Assembly: GCA_963682175.1 (NCBI GenBank)
Contig: OY821775.1
Span: forward strand, 4,216,001-4,280,000
Source: Triglochin maritima
Taxonomy: Eukaryota > Streptophyta > Magnoliopsida > Alismatales > Juncaginaceae
Direction: 5' to 3'
DNA length: 64,000 nucleotides
A program made the position numbers and the translations under genes. The notes under the pieces were generated by a model that saw only the letters and a list, made by a program, of their open reading frames with translations, was not told the origin of the DNA and made no database searches. Position 1 is the first letter of the stretch. Each line of letters begins with the position of its first letter. Shown in pieces: positions 23,350-33,734 of this stretch.

Positions 23350-24010
23350 TTTTTGCTTACATGTTATTTCAAAATACTATATTTCTATTTATGTCATCAC
23401 TTCATAGTTATTTGTATCATTGTCACTTAAAAAATTCACAAATTTCATTAATTTCATTAATATCATTGTCATTCCGGTAACTTTTTCCGTTAACGTTGTT
23501 ATTGTTCCGTTGACGAAGTTAAAAATATTATTATTTTAATAGTAAAATTTACAAATTTTATAATATATAATTAAATTACTTAGTAATCCAAATATGTCAT
23601 CTTTATGATCTTCACAGCAAAATACTACAATTTCAAAAATCAAGAATTTTTTTCCCACAAGTACAAACGGTGGTGATACGAGTGTTTTAGTATGCCTTTT
23701 TTATATGAAAAATAAAATTCTTATTTTTTGGAATTTAAACGTCATACTGTGAAAATCATAAAAATAACATATTTGAATTATTAATTATTAGATTGCATAA
23801 GATAGAATTTGTAAATATTACTATTTAAATAATATTTATTTAACAAGAATAGTAACAACGTTAACAGAAAAAGTTACCGGAGTGACATGCATGAAAAAAT
23901 TATGACATTATTGGAATTTGTGTATTTGTTTAGTGATAGTGATATAAATAGTAATGAAGTGCTCACAAAAATTGAAATTTAATATTTTAAAATGACATAC
24001 AATCAAAAAA
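23350..24010. mobile_element. Foldback element with arms of about 300 bp
   Basis: The left arm (about 23350-23670) and right arm (about 23690-24010) are reverse complements over most of their length. Examples: TCCGGTAACTTTTTCCGTTAA at 23474 against the complement of a GTTAACAGAAAAAGTTACCGG block at 23860-23881, CACTTCATAG near 23400 against the complement of GTAATGAAGTG near 23955, and the ends near 23360 and 24000. The arms have diverged by perhaps 15-20 percent. There is no coding capacity, and the flanking duplication is unclear because both flanks are T/A runs. Confidence 0.7.
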
Positions 24011-24356
24011 AAAATACAATTATTTTTATTGGACGTTGAAATTGACGGAAAATTCGTTTGTAAACCACACAACAACATAATGAAAATAATCACGTACCTA
24101 AGAGACAAAGGTAGGCAAGAAATTACTTCCGTTAAAATCATAAGCCCGACTATCACATATCTTTCAACCTATTAAGCTCGACCTAGTTAGATTCAAACTT
24201 CCCAGACCAAAACTACACATTAACAAATAACGAGTCCCTGAAGAAGAAACAAAAAAAAAAAATCTCCAACTACACTTAAACATTACAACCAAGAACTAAC
24301 ACAACTTCCCTCGACGGGAGTTTTGAGCACGAGTTACCTCTTGCATGATTAAATTA
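24011..24356. other. 3' flank of the first CLE gene
   Basis: No gene seen. It probably contains the 3' UTR of the minus-strand CLE gene. Confidence 0.4.
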
Positions 24357-24581
24357 TCAACCGTCCGGTGGAACGTCATGGTGATGAGGGTCCGGTCCCC
24401 CGGGGACTTCTCTCTTATAATCTTCGGCCGTCACTCTTTCATTCCAATACCGTCGGCGTAACCACATCTTCATTTCTTTTATGTTGCTGGAGTCATACAT
24501 AATTTCTGCATTACCACTTTTCATTACGACCACTCCAATTAAGAGCATAAACACCACAAATATAGCACTTCTTAGACTCAT
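24357..24581 (-). CDS. CLE: CLE peptide precursor (74 residues)
   Basis: Single-exon precursor of a secreted CLAVATA3/ESR-related signalling peptide. It has an N-terminal hydrophobic signal segment (about 5-25), a short variable region, and the conserved dodecapeptide REVPGGPDPHHH at residues 57-68 preceded by a basic/acidic processing context. The motif fits the family consensus RxVPxGPxPxHH, with hydroxylatable prolines at P60 and P63. Six residues (DVPPDG) follow the motif. Mature CLE peptides are recognised by CLV1-type leucine-rich-repeat receptor kinases. A minus-strand TATATAA lies at about 24641-24647. A second CLE gene lies 5.4 kb away on the same strand. The subgroup is uncertain. 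Confidence 0.88.
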   Translation of the reverse strand: MSLRSAIFVVFMLLIGVVVMKSGNAEIMYDSSNIKEMKMWLRRRYWNERVTAEDYKREVPGGPDPHHHDVPPDG

Positions 24582-24640
24582 TTGCTTGATAAGATTGTTG
24601 GTGAAGACTAACCGTGTGAGTTATGCATGGAGTTGACGGC

Positions 24641-24647
24641 TTATATA
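24641..24647 (-). promoter_or_regulatory. TATA box of the first CLE gene
   Basis: TATATAA on the minus strand, about 60 bp upstream of the CLE start codon. Confidence 0.5.
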
Positions 24648-24659
24648 GTGCAAAGATAT

Positions 24660-25507
24660 AATTGATCAGGATCGAGTAGCTTTTGGCTTTTGTCCGACCA
24701 TAGAAATCCGACGCAGCAATTGATGTAATGCGTTCAATCCCACCTATTCTTGTTTAATTTGTCTGTTTGTGCTCCACTTATCCTCGTCCCATGAATGATA
24801 TCTTTGATTACTTTATCTGTGTTGTATCAATCTATGGAAGTTAACCACGTCCACATTCCACATTATGGTGGATAAGATCAATCTATGGAAGCTATAACGT
24901 TTTGCCGGCTTATCAAAACTTACGGACAATCAATTAATCAAATATATACACCGACACACACTACAGAACTGTCGGCATTTGAATAGAAGAATTCAACATA
25001 TTTTATTTTTTATTGAGACCAACTAAAAGTTGTCCATTTATCTAACACAAGTATCAACAAGAAATCTATCACCAAAAAGAGAGAACATATTAATCACTCC
25101 GTTTGATATACACAACTCGACTTGACAACTCCTTTTTATACACTATAAGCGGTTCCCAAAAGGAGAGAGGAAAAAAATTATCCAAAATATAATGAAAATT
25201 AGTATTAAAAGAAATCTCTTCTTAACCTCATAACAAATTAATCACTCTTTCTATCCTTCCTACCAAATAAAGCTTAAGTTTTATAGTCTTAAAGTTGCCT
25301 CTTACATACACAACGTCTACATCTCTCTATAGGACACCCTGGAGAATTATAGATCGACCATCATTCATAGACCAACAAAGCTTCCCCCAACAAACCACCA
25401 GAGTGTGATGTAATTGCTTATGACATTGGCCATGGTTGACAATCTAGTTGTTGATAAGCATTTGAATGTCAATTAAATTGCTAGTTTGCTTCCTTGACAA
25501 TACCTAC
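24660..25507. other. Intergenic region, no gene seen
   Basis: Upstream region of the first CLE gene and AT-rich sequence up to the TRIM element. Nothing further supported. Confidence 0.4.
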
Positions 25508-25517
25508 ACTAGTCTCT

Positions 25518-26014
25518 GTTAGAGATAGTCCACTTATAACCTCAGGAGAGAGCTCACATTTCTATGATGTGGGATTATCTCTAACACTCTCCTACACGTG
25601 TGACCGGGTAATTCTTCCGAATCTACGCGTGACACAAATGAGAGAGGTGTTACGCTTGCCCGATTAAGGGTCTTACTGACTCTGATACCATATTAGAATT
25701 GGATATCCAACTCAAAAGTAATTGGCAATGAGTGGATGGACCCTTCAACTTATATGCCTAGGAGACAGTCCACATTTAGGCGATGTGAGACTATCTCTAA
25801 CACTCTCCCGCACGCGTAACTGAGTAATTTCTTCTGTGTCACGTGTGAGAACAAATGGTGAAATGTCAAGCCGACCGTTAGACCTTAACAGACTCTGATA
25901 TCATATTAGAACTGAGTATCCAACTTAAAACCAATTGACAATGAGTAAAGAGACCATTCAACTTATATGCCCAGGAGATAGTCCACATTTAGGCGATGTG
26001 AGACTATCTCTAAC
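25518..26014 (-). mobile_element. TRIM retrotransposon with three tandem LTRs
   Basis: On the minus strand, LTR copies occur at 26014-25904 and 25802-25691 (about 111 bp each, starting (T)GTTAGAGATAGTCTCACATC and ending near ATCCAATTCTAATA). A third, shortened and rearranged copy is at 25586-25518. The LTR at 25802-25691 is followed at once by TGGTATCAGAG (25690-25680), the primer-binding site complementary to initiator methionine tRNA; the other copy has TGATATCAGAG. Two internal segments of about 100 bp end in purine-rich GGGAGAG/AGGAGAG before the next LTR. Tiny LTRs, a PBS and no coding capacity define a TRIM. Confidence 0.82.
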
Positions 26015-26018
26015 CGTC

Positions 26019-27567
26019 TCTACTCTCTAGCCTTCTAGGTGATCTTTTTCCTTAGGTCATTTTTGTTTCACCGTAATGAAGATGTAATGTAATTTGGTTG
26101 TGTTTTTAATTACATTCTTTTGCTTGATAGAGAAAATTGAAGGTTGTATTAATTAGTTATACAATTATGGAGGTAATCCAATTAAACCCTCTTACAATGT
26201 AATTGAATTACTTCAATTGAGGTCGATCCAATAATCAAATCATTTTACATTATTCAAACATTGCTACATCGTCAAATTAACCATAACCTTGAGTGTGTTA
26301 CTCAAGCATTACTTAATTTGCCTCTAACGTATATATGCAACTAATTTCATTCAATGGTTGCATATATACGTTAGTATTCATTTATGTTTAATTTGAAGTT
26401 CAAAACGGTATAAAATTTAAGTTACAAACGTTTTTAGATTAAGTAAAATTTCTTCCATACCCTTAAACATAAAAACTATGACTACAATTGGCTAAACATA
26501 ATCTAAACGGCACTTACTTGCATGAATAACGTGGATCAAGAAATTGGACTTCTTCTAGAATAGCAGAGGATTCAACCCTTATCATGAACCAGGCTCATTT
26601 CAAAATGTTTTTGTTAGACATTTTGTAATAAAATGACTATTAATATATCATAAGTTGATCAAACAAATTAAAAGCTTAAATTACGTCTGAAAAGGCGGAT
26701 TAGTCGGACAAAGGGTTTCTTTAAAAAAATAGTGAAGAGTACTTCACATGCCTTTCACAAAGAAAAACAGCATGCCAATTGATTAACACTAATGGCCATT
26801 TATTTGTTTTAAATATATACTATTTGCAAATGTAGTGGTCAATGATGAGTAGGAATAATATTGTCAATCAAGAAGATGCTCCCTAGTTGCATTTGGTCAT
26901 GATGAATTAGATTCCACAACAGACAGAAAACAATAAGCTAACAGAGAATTATATATGTAAACTACACTACTAGGCACTTAAAACTAACTTTTTTTAAAAC
27001 AACAAAAATAACTTTTTGCATATAGCAAACTATTTGCGTATACAGCCATGAAAAATAAGATATCTATGAAAATATCAACTAAAGAACCTTTTATAGGTGT
27101 ATCCGTTTTTATTAGGTATATAATATATTGTATATTTGAAGTTTTGGGAACATGTATAGAGAATACAACTCTTCAGTAGTTTGTAGAAACCAAAAACACC
27201 CTTTATAAGAAAAAAAATTACTTAAAAGAAGAATAATGAATGATAAGGATTTCATTTTTATATTAAAGATCTTCCTGCTGACAAGCTAGGTAAAATCAGT
27301 TAATCAGATAATCCAGTTGAAATGCGGTTTTGGGACCAAAGTTCCATCTTATATAACTGTAGGCTTCTCTTTTTCTAGCTACGATACGACATGCAGACAT
27401 CATATTTATACGGTTTTGGGGTTAGTTGCACAGCCTTACTTGGAACTTCATGGATGTGCTACAACTGGACACTCTATTGATGATTTTACGACACTGGATT
27501 TATGTTGATGATGATAAAATTTCGAGGTAATTAAATTCGTAAATCTGATATAATTAGAAGGCAAAAC
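26019..27567. other. Intergenic region, no gene seen
   Basis: AT-rich sequence without recognisable coding regions or element ends. Confidence 0.35.
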
Positions 27568-28461
27568 GGTTTTGAAGGACGTGTTTTGTAGGACGCGCGA
27601 CTTGTAGTATGTAAGTTTTTCCATTTTTTTTTTGCATTTACCCCCTAAATTACAATTTTCAACGTCATCACATCTACTAATCCTCCTAATTACCTACAAA
27701 TCCCACAAATGTGGAGGAGTTTCCTTTAAGAATGTAAAATAATTAACGATTTTCCTTTATTGTAATTATTTTCAATTTGTTTTAATATCTTCCCATTATT
27801 TTCTCACCATTAATTCCATTTCTTCTCCACCCTACGTATTTTTCCCTACCAATTACCAATCGTTTCTTCCATCGGTTGCAATAACTTGTTTCGTTTGTCT
27901 TAGGAATTTCCACAACATTTTTTATTTATTTTCTAAGTTACAATAATTTTTTTGATGTCGTTTTACAATACATGTACCAGACTACGTGACCTCCGCATGC
28001 TACATTTTATTTCATATATATTTTGGAATTTCAATTTTCAGTTTATTATTCAAAATTACATTCACCGAACTATTAATCAAAGGATATGCAACTTTTGACA
28101 TCAAGTTTATTATATCTCAACATTGTAATTATCAGTTTCTTGACATCCCTTGGGATAACAGAATATAACCATTCAACCCCGTAAATATCAATTCCGTGAT
28201 TGCGGATGCCTCTCAATCTTAAGATAACCTCAAATATCAGTTTCCTCGTATTCTCGGAATTTAACCATTTTCCTTTACTAATACAAACGGATCTCCAACC
28301 TTGTCGTTAATATCTTAAAAAAAGTTTACCACAATCAGCGTCATTAATATCTTAGGAAAAAATGTGATGTTATAGTAACAAAAAAAGCAAGTAAATCAAT
28401 GTAGAAAATTCACAAAGAAATCCGTACTACAAGTTATCCTACAAAACCATATCCTACACCT
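27568..28461. mobile_element. Putative non-autonomous DNA transposon with inverted ends of about 35 bp
   Basis: The left end contains TTTTGTAGGACGCGCGACTTGTAGTATG. The right end, read on the minus strand, contains GGTTTTGTAGGATAACTTGTAGTACGG, so the two match over about 35 bp with gaps. The interior is AT-rich and non-coding. No convincing target-site duplication was found, so superfamily and exact ends are open. Confidence 0.5.
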
Positions 28462-29281
28462 ACTATTACTCGCTTTAAGATATGTCTGCAAGAAACCTTA
28501 AATAATTAATACTCCATGCACGCACAAATACGTCACCAGTGCAGATCTGGATGAGACTACCGAGTCAGTATTTTGATAACTCTACTAACCTAGTTATCAG
28601 TATTCAAAACATGAACGTACAAGTATACAACACTAAAGTCTTTCACTGATGATTAATAACGAGTGCATGTGTGTGTACTTGTTAATTTTAATACGAAAGA
28701 AAGTTATAGTACAGCTAAGTAGGAAGATTAGAGTCTAACAAGTTGGGGCACACCAAGAGCTAACTCGGTTAATATAACTTAATCTTAACACGTTATCTAA
28801 AAAGTGTTGCATCTTTAATTTGTATTAAGTATTAACAAAGACCAAAATCGTTGTCATGCACAATGGAATAGTAGAATAGGGAGCACAACTAAGTTAACTG
28901 GCTTGATCACTAATTGATCTTTATGAAAGGCATATATGTGATTACGTCGTTTGCTTAATGCATGCTTTCCGTCAGCTGTTAGAATAGTGGCGCACATCAT
29001 ATATATCTCATATATGCACGAGTAGCCACATCCAAGTAGTGACCTTTGGTAGATATCATAATGGATTTTAAACAAATTGCACCCACGATGTCATCGTGCA
29101 TGTCATTCCAACCCCTTGGATCGATCTGTATATATATCCACGTCGTCTCAAAACACGTTTGGCTAATTTTTTTTATGGTCAAACTCAAAGGTCACTTACA
29201 TTGTGTGCTTCAAAGTTGAGAACTTACGGGTGCAATTTATTTTCTTAACCTGAATATATGATACAGATAGTGATAAGATTG

Positions 29282-29331
<50 letters not shown>

Positions 29332-29957
29332 TTCTGTTTTCCAACTAAATACATTTCTCACACACATGAATGTAGTAGTGTATATATTAGATGTGACTCA
29401 TCAGTTCGGAAAGAAGTGTGCACCTTATTCTTTTTGGCTGAGTATAAATTTGAATCTTCATCTCATTCTACTTTGAAAAGTATAATTCACTGGACCCTGA
29501 GCATTTAATTAAGGAGAAAATAGAACAGACCCTCATATCCTATGATGAAATTAAATATATGGGATTGTTTTGGGTTCTTTCAAGCTAGTTTGAAGTAATC
29601 TGTCAGTTTCACGTATAAATTCGAAAAAATATCAAAAAAAAAGAAAATCAGAAACCTATGTGTTTTTAGTTTTACAGAGAATTCTTCACCATCTACATAC
29701 ACATTTAAGTCACCACATTTCGTAACCATACACGTATATATATCAATAACAAAGTAAAAAAAAGATCTATTAACGACGTACGTAACAATTGATGAGTGAA
29801 CTTAGAATCTCAAGGATTAAACTCAATATATGGCATACAATAATATTAGTACTCTTTTCAGGATCAAATTGAGAAGCGAAACATGTAGCACACAACAAAA
29901 GACATGACTTCAAAATCACATTTCATGAAAAATAATACCAAAACCTCGACAGGCCGT
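28462..29957. other. Intergenic region with an (AT)n tract
   Basis: No gene recognised. The main feature is the dinucleotide run at 29285-29329. Confidence 0.4.
29285..29329. repeat. (TA)n microsatellite
   Basis: An uninterrupted TA run of about 45 bp. The small open frame through it encodes only alternating Ile/Tyr and is not a gene. Confidence 0.95.
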
Positions 29958-30161
29958 TTAGGTGGGTGTAGAGTGGTGCCGGGGATCTGGGCCACTAGGA
30001 CTCACCCTTTTCGTTTGGACTGTCTCGCTCCAAACATCTGTCTTCATCATTCTCGTGGTGGTGGTGGTTTGTGTTCTGGCCAGAAGCGGTCTGGCCTCTG
30101 CGTCTGGGGTGCAAGAAAAAAGAAGCAAAAACACACACAAACAAATCTTCAAACTTTTCAT
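29958..30161 (-). CDS. CLE: CLE peptide precursor (67 residues)
   Basis: Single-exon secreted peptide precursor. It has a signal segment (about 4-17), a Thr-rich variable region, and the dodecapeptide RVSPSGPDPRHH at residues 52-63, followed by STPT. The motif closely resembles the CLE1-7 type (R-V/L-S-P-G-G-P-D-P-x-H-H), with Ser in place of the usual first Gly. CLE1-7-type peptides signal in roots and respond to nutrients in Arabidopsis; that role is only suggested here. A minus-strand TATATAA is found about 95 bp upstream. The gene is intact and lies on the same strand as the other CLE gene. Confidence 0.9.
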   Translation of the reverse strand: MKSLKICLCVFLLLFSCTPDAEARPLLARTQTTTTTRMMKTDVWSETVQTKRVSPSGPDPRHHSTPT

Positions 30162-30252
30162 CCTCTTAACACCTTAGTTAGTTTGAACCTTCACAATGTG
30201 GTACACTTCTTGCTCTTGCAAGTCTGATATGTGTTTCGAATCCTATTCCTCC

Positions 30253-30262
30253 ACTTATATAT
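30253..30262 (-). promoter_or_regulatory. TATA box region of the second CLE gene
   Basis: A minus-strand TATATATAAG-type sequence lies about 95 bp upstream of the CLE start. Confidence 0.45.
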
Positions 30263-32139
30263 AATCCCATAACCGGCCTTTCATGATAAACAAGTCATAG
30301 TGGGTGGGGGTGGGACGTCATATACGTGGTATATATGGATTTGTCCGTTCGAGTGTATTCCAAGTACTTAGACAAGTTGTGATCTTCCGTTGCAACATGC
30401 ATGAAAGTTTTGATCAACATAGCTCTAGCTAGGCATCCTCTTATGGGAATCTAGTCATGTTATATGAATTTTCTTTTGTCCATTTCCACTACAAGAAAAG
30501 GTTGACTTTCCCAACCCACAAATCAGTACAATAGATAATGCCAGTGGAATAGTTAGACCAAAGTCTTCATATGTAGCAAGTCCTCACCGACAATCAGGTA
30601 ATTAACTGATTTTTTTAGACTTAGTGATGTGTAACGTGTTGGTTCATTTATGGTTGACCTGTTAGGAATTCGTTCCTATAGAACCAATCAAATGAACCAA
30701 ACAACAAACAAGCACGTACGCAACCACACGACACATTATTTTTTTATTTATGTGGAAACCCTTGGGTGAAAATTCACGACCGCCACACCCTGTCTAATTC
30801 ACTATGTCTTCAAAGGTTACATCAAATTAAAAGGGAGACACAATTATTTATTAAAAAAATCCGACCAAAATCCAAATCGTGGTGTCACCCTCTTGCTGCC
30901 CCTCGCATCCACTGATTGGACCAACATACTCAACAATCCACATACTCAATAAGACCAAAATATTAATGGAGAATGGGCATACATCCGATATAGTTTAAAG
31001 ACGTTCTCCTGGATTATAAGATCTACGTTAGGTCACTTCACTCAATATACCAATTGATTTTAAAAATAGATACCTTCAATTCAATAGAAATTTGTCTTTT
31101 GCTCTTTCAATATGACTTCTAAAAAGCGTTAGCAACCTCTGGAATTCACTTTATTTTTTGAATCGAGTTATCGAGAGAGTGGAGTAGTCTTATGCATTCA
31201 CAAGGATGACAAAAATACACCACAAATGTTCCCACAACAATTCGAATCTTAGGTGTAACGCTCAAGACATTAGTAGTGGTTAGTGATGATTCTCTTTGTC
31301 TTACCGTCTTAGAAAACTAAAAAAGAAACATAAGTTTGTTGCTCTACTTGCCCTTTCAATGATATATTCACTTCCGATGCTTTGACTCAACACCGTTAGT
31401 GAAATGTAGTCTCACACTTATTGCTTGTGGTCCAACTTGTTATTGGGCAAGTCTTCTTTAGGGCTTAAGATAGTATAGAAACTACATCTTGTTTTTTTCT
31501 TCTTTTCAATTTGGTTTGTAATTGGGTGTAGATTTGTTTTGTTATTTCATGTTTAATTTTGGAAATGGAATGAGAAGGAATCCACTAATCATTTAAAAGA
31601 GAATTGGCTTTTCCGAGCATTTAGTTTAGTTACTTGATGAGTTGTTCAATATTTTTATTCAAGCAATTTGATTTGCTATCTTGCTTTCAATCTGTGCCAT
31701 ACTATTTTGAAGATCCAATATCAATTGAACACCACATTACCTTTACATAATTGCACACTCAAAGATTAAAAGTAATTTAACTAGATTTGAAGAATCCCGT
31801 ATACATATACTACAATATATTTTACTTCTTCGAAGTGACTTGCTTTAGCATTTACTTAATAATGTTTAAAAACATTCATATGGTGCAAAGACCCTTTAAT
31901 GTCGACTATTATATTACACCGCTAGATTTGACAGGACAAATTAATTGCGTTTCCTTGTGATCGAATGTAGTACACCAGCAAGAAGAAGAAAGAAAAAGAT
32001 TGTATAGAGAAACTCTTGAGCAGTTGTTAAGTGCTATAGTGCATTATTATCGAAATGCGGCTATTTGAACACAATCTTGATCCCAAATTCCCCCCACAAG
32101 AGCTTGGTAAGAGGTCCACGGTACAGTGTAGCTCATGAT
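30263..32139. other. Intergenic region, no gene seen
   Basis: Upstream region of the second CLE gene and AT-rich sequence. Nothing recognisable. Confidence 0.35.
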
Positions 32140-32147
32140 GTCATGAC

Positions 32148-32705
32148 TAGAGTTGAAACTTTGTGTCCGAAATTCGTCAATCCGATCGAATCCGTATTCG
32201 AAATCAAAAGATTTATCCGACAGAAAAAAAATTCGCAACCGAATTCGTATTCGGATATAAACATCCGTAAAAAACGAAACGAATATGGATATTAGTACAT
32301 CCGATTCGAATAATATCCGCTTCGTATTTTATATGCATATATAAATAAAAATAAAAAATATACAATATATATGAATTAAATTATCTTATTTATATTATAT
32401 TTAATATTTTTTCATGTTGGCAAAAAATAAAGATTGAAATTTATTCTTGTTTAGATCAATCAAAATATGTTTTTAAGTCTATTCAGATTTTTTAACGAAT
32501 TCAGATATCTTAATTCAGAATGGATTTTAAACTTGATTCGGATGCGAATTTATTCGAATTCGGATCCGAATTCGACGGATAAGAATTCGGATCCCTTTCT
32601 CATAAATTCGATCAGATTCGAAATCGAATTCGGATTCGAGAAAAAAAACGGTTTCGAATTCGGATACTGACACATCTGTTTCGTATCCGTTCCGTTTTCA
32701 CCCTG
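32148..32705. mobile_element. hAT-like non-autonomous element rich in ATTCG/ATCCG words
   Basis: 558 bp flanked by an 8-bp duplication with one mismatch, GTCATGAC (32140-32147) and GTCATGGC (32706-32713). The ends are TAGAGTTGAAAC and, inverted, CAGGGTGAAAAC (8 of 12 matching). Both subterminal regions are filled with ATTCGAA, GAATTCGGAT and ATCCG words; the centre is AT-rich. No coding capacity. Confidence 0.75.
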
Positions 32706-32713
32706 GTCATGGC

Positions 32714-33539
32714 TTACGGATCTTGCATTAATTGTACTTTAATTTAATTAATGCTTGAATTGATGGATCTAATTAATATATGTGGGTAATAAATATAAGC
32801 TTTGCGGCGGACATGTTGTAGTGGTCATGACTTATACATGCAAACCAAAAAGATTCCTTTAAGACATGAAGTAATTAAATAAGAAATCAAATCACGGATT
32901 GGAAATATACTATGAAAAAAATGATGGACAGAATCTTGAATGTGGGTTGTGCTCTGATACCTGATAGGACGACTTTGGCGTTCCACAACGTTAATATCTA
33001 TCAAACAAGTTTAATGTTAGGTACTATATATTGTTTTTCGTGTAAGTAATTGTTTTGTTGAAGACAGATGAGAGATCCACTAGTACCACCATGAAAAATA
33101 ATAGGGTCGTGTTGGTTTTAATATGGAAAGCAAATGGAGGCTTTTGTTTTACGTAGAGAGCTAGAATTATAAGAACAAAATATGTTACCGAACAAAATCC
33201 GGGGATTCAATCCGAAGATTGTGATGTCTACGCACTACTATACATATATGCGAGAGCGTACTCTCAATACAAGAAGATTATACACATGAATCCTCAGCCT
33301 CCATGGGAAGTATCGTTACTATTTCGTTTTGTTAAAGCAAGGAACAAAGCACACCAAACCAGCAAGGAACAAGAGCATGATCGAGTTTTAACGTGGGTCC
33401 ACTTAGGGCTCCCAATACGAGTTTTTACGTGGGTCTGCACGGGACTCCCAACTTTAATCCAAATTCTAAATTCATTGCTTTCTGAGTCACGTCAGTAAAA
33501 AAATATTATACAACATATAATCCAACTCAACACAACTCA
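32714..33539. other. Intergenic region, no gene seen
   Basis: No supported gene or element boundary between the hAT-like element and the copia fragment's flanking repeat. Confidence 0.35.
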
Positions 33540-33706
33540 GTCCAATATATTTTTCACTTCTTAATCTCAACTCCACTTTTAACAATCTCCCTCATCAACA
33601 TCATTTCTTTTTACCGCATTTTCTATTCAATAACAATAATTCACAAACTATTAAATAAATTATTTTTATAATGACTTAATCTAATTAAATTACGATAATT
33701 ACGAAT
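33540..33706 (+). repeat. 167-bp direct repeat, left copy
   Basis: Matches 37511-37677 at the same length with five differences (about 97 percent identity). It ends ATTACGAAT exactly where the copia sequence begins. Confidence 0.9.
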
Positions 33707-33734
33707 GAAGAAAGAGAGGAACAAACCAAAAAAC

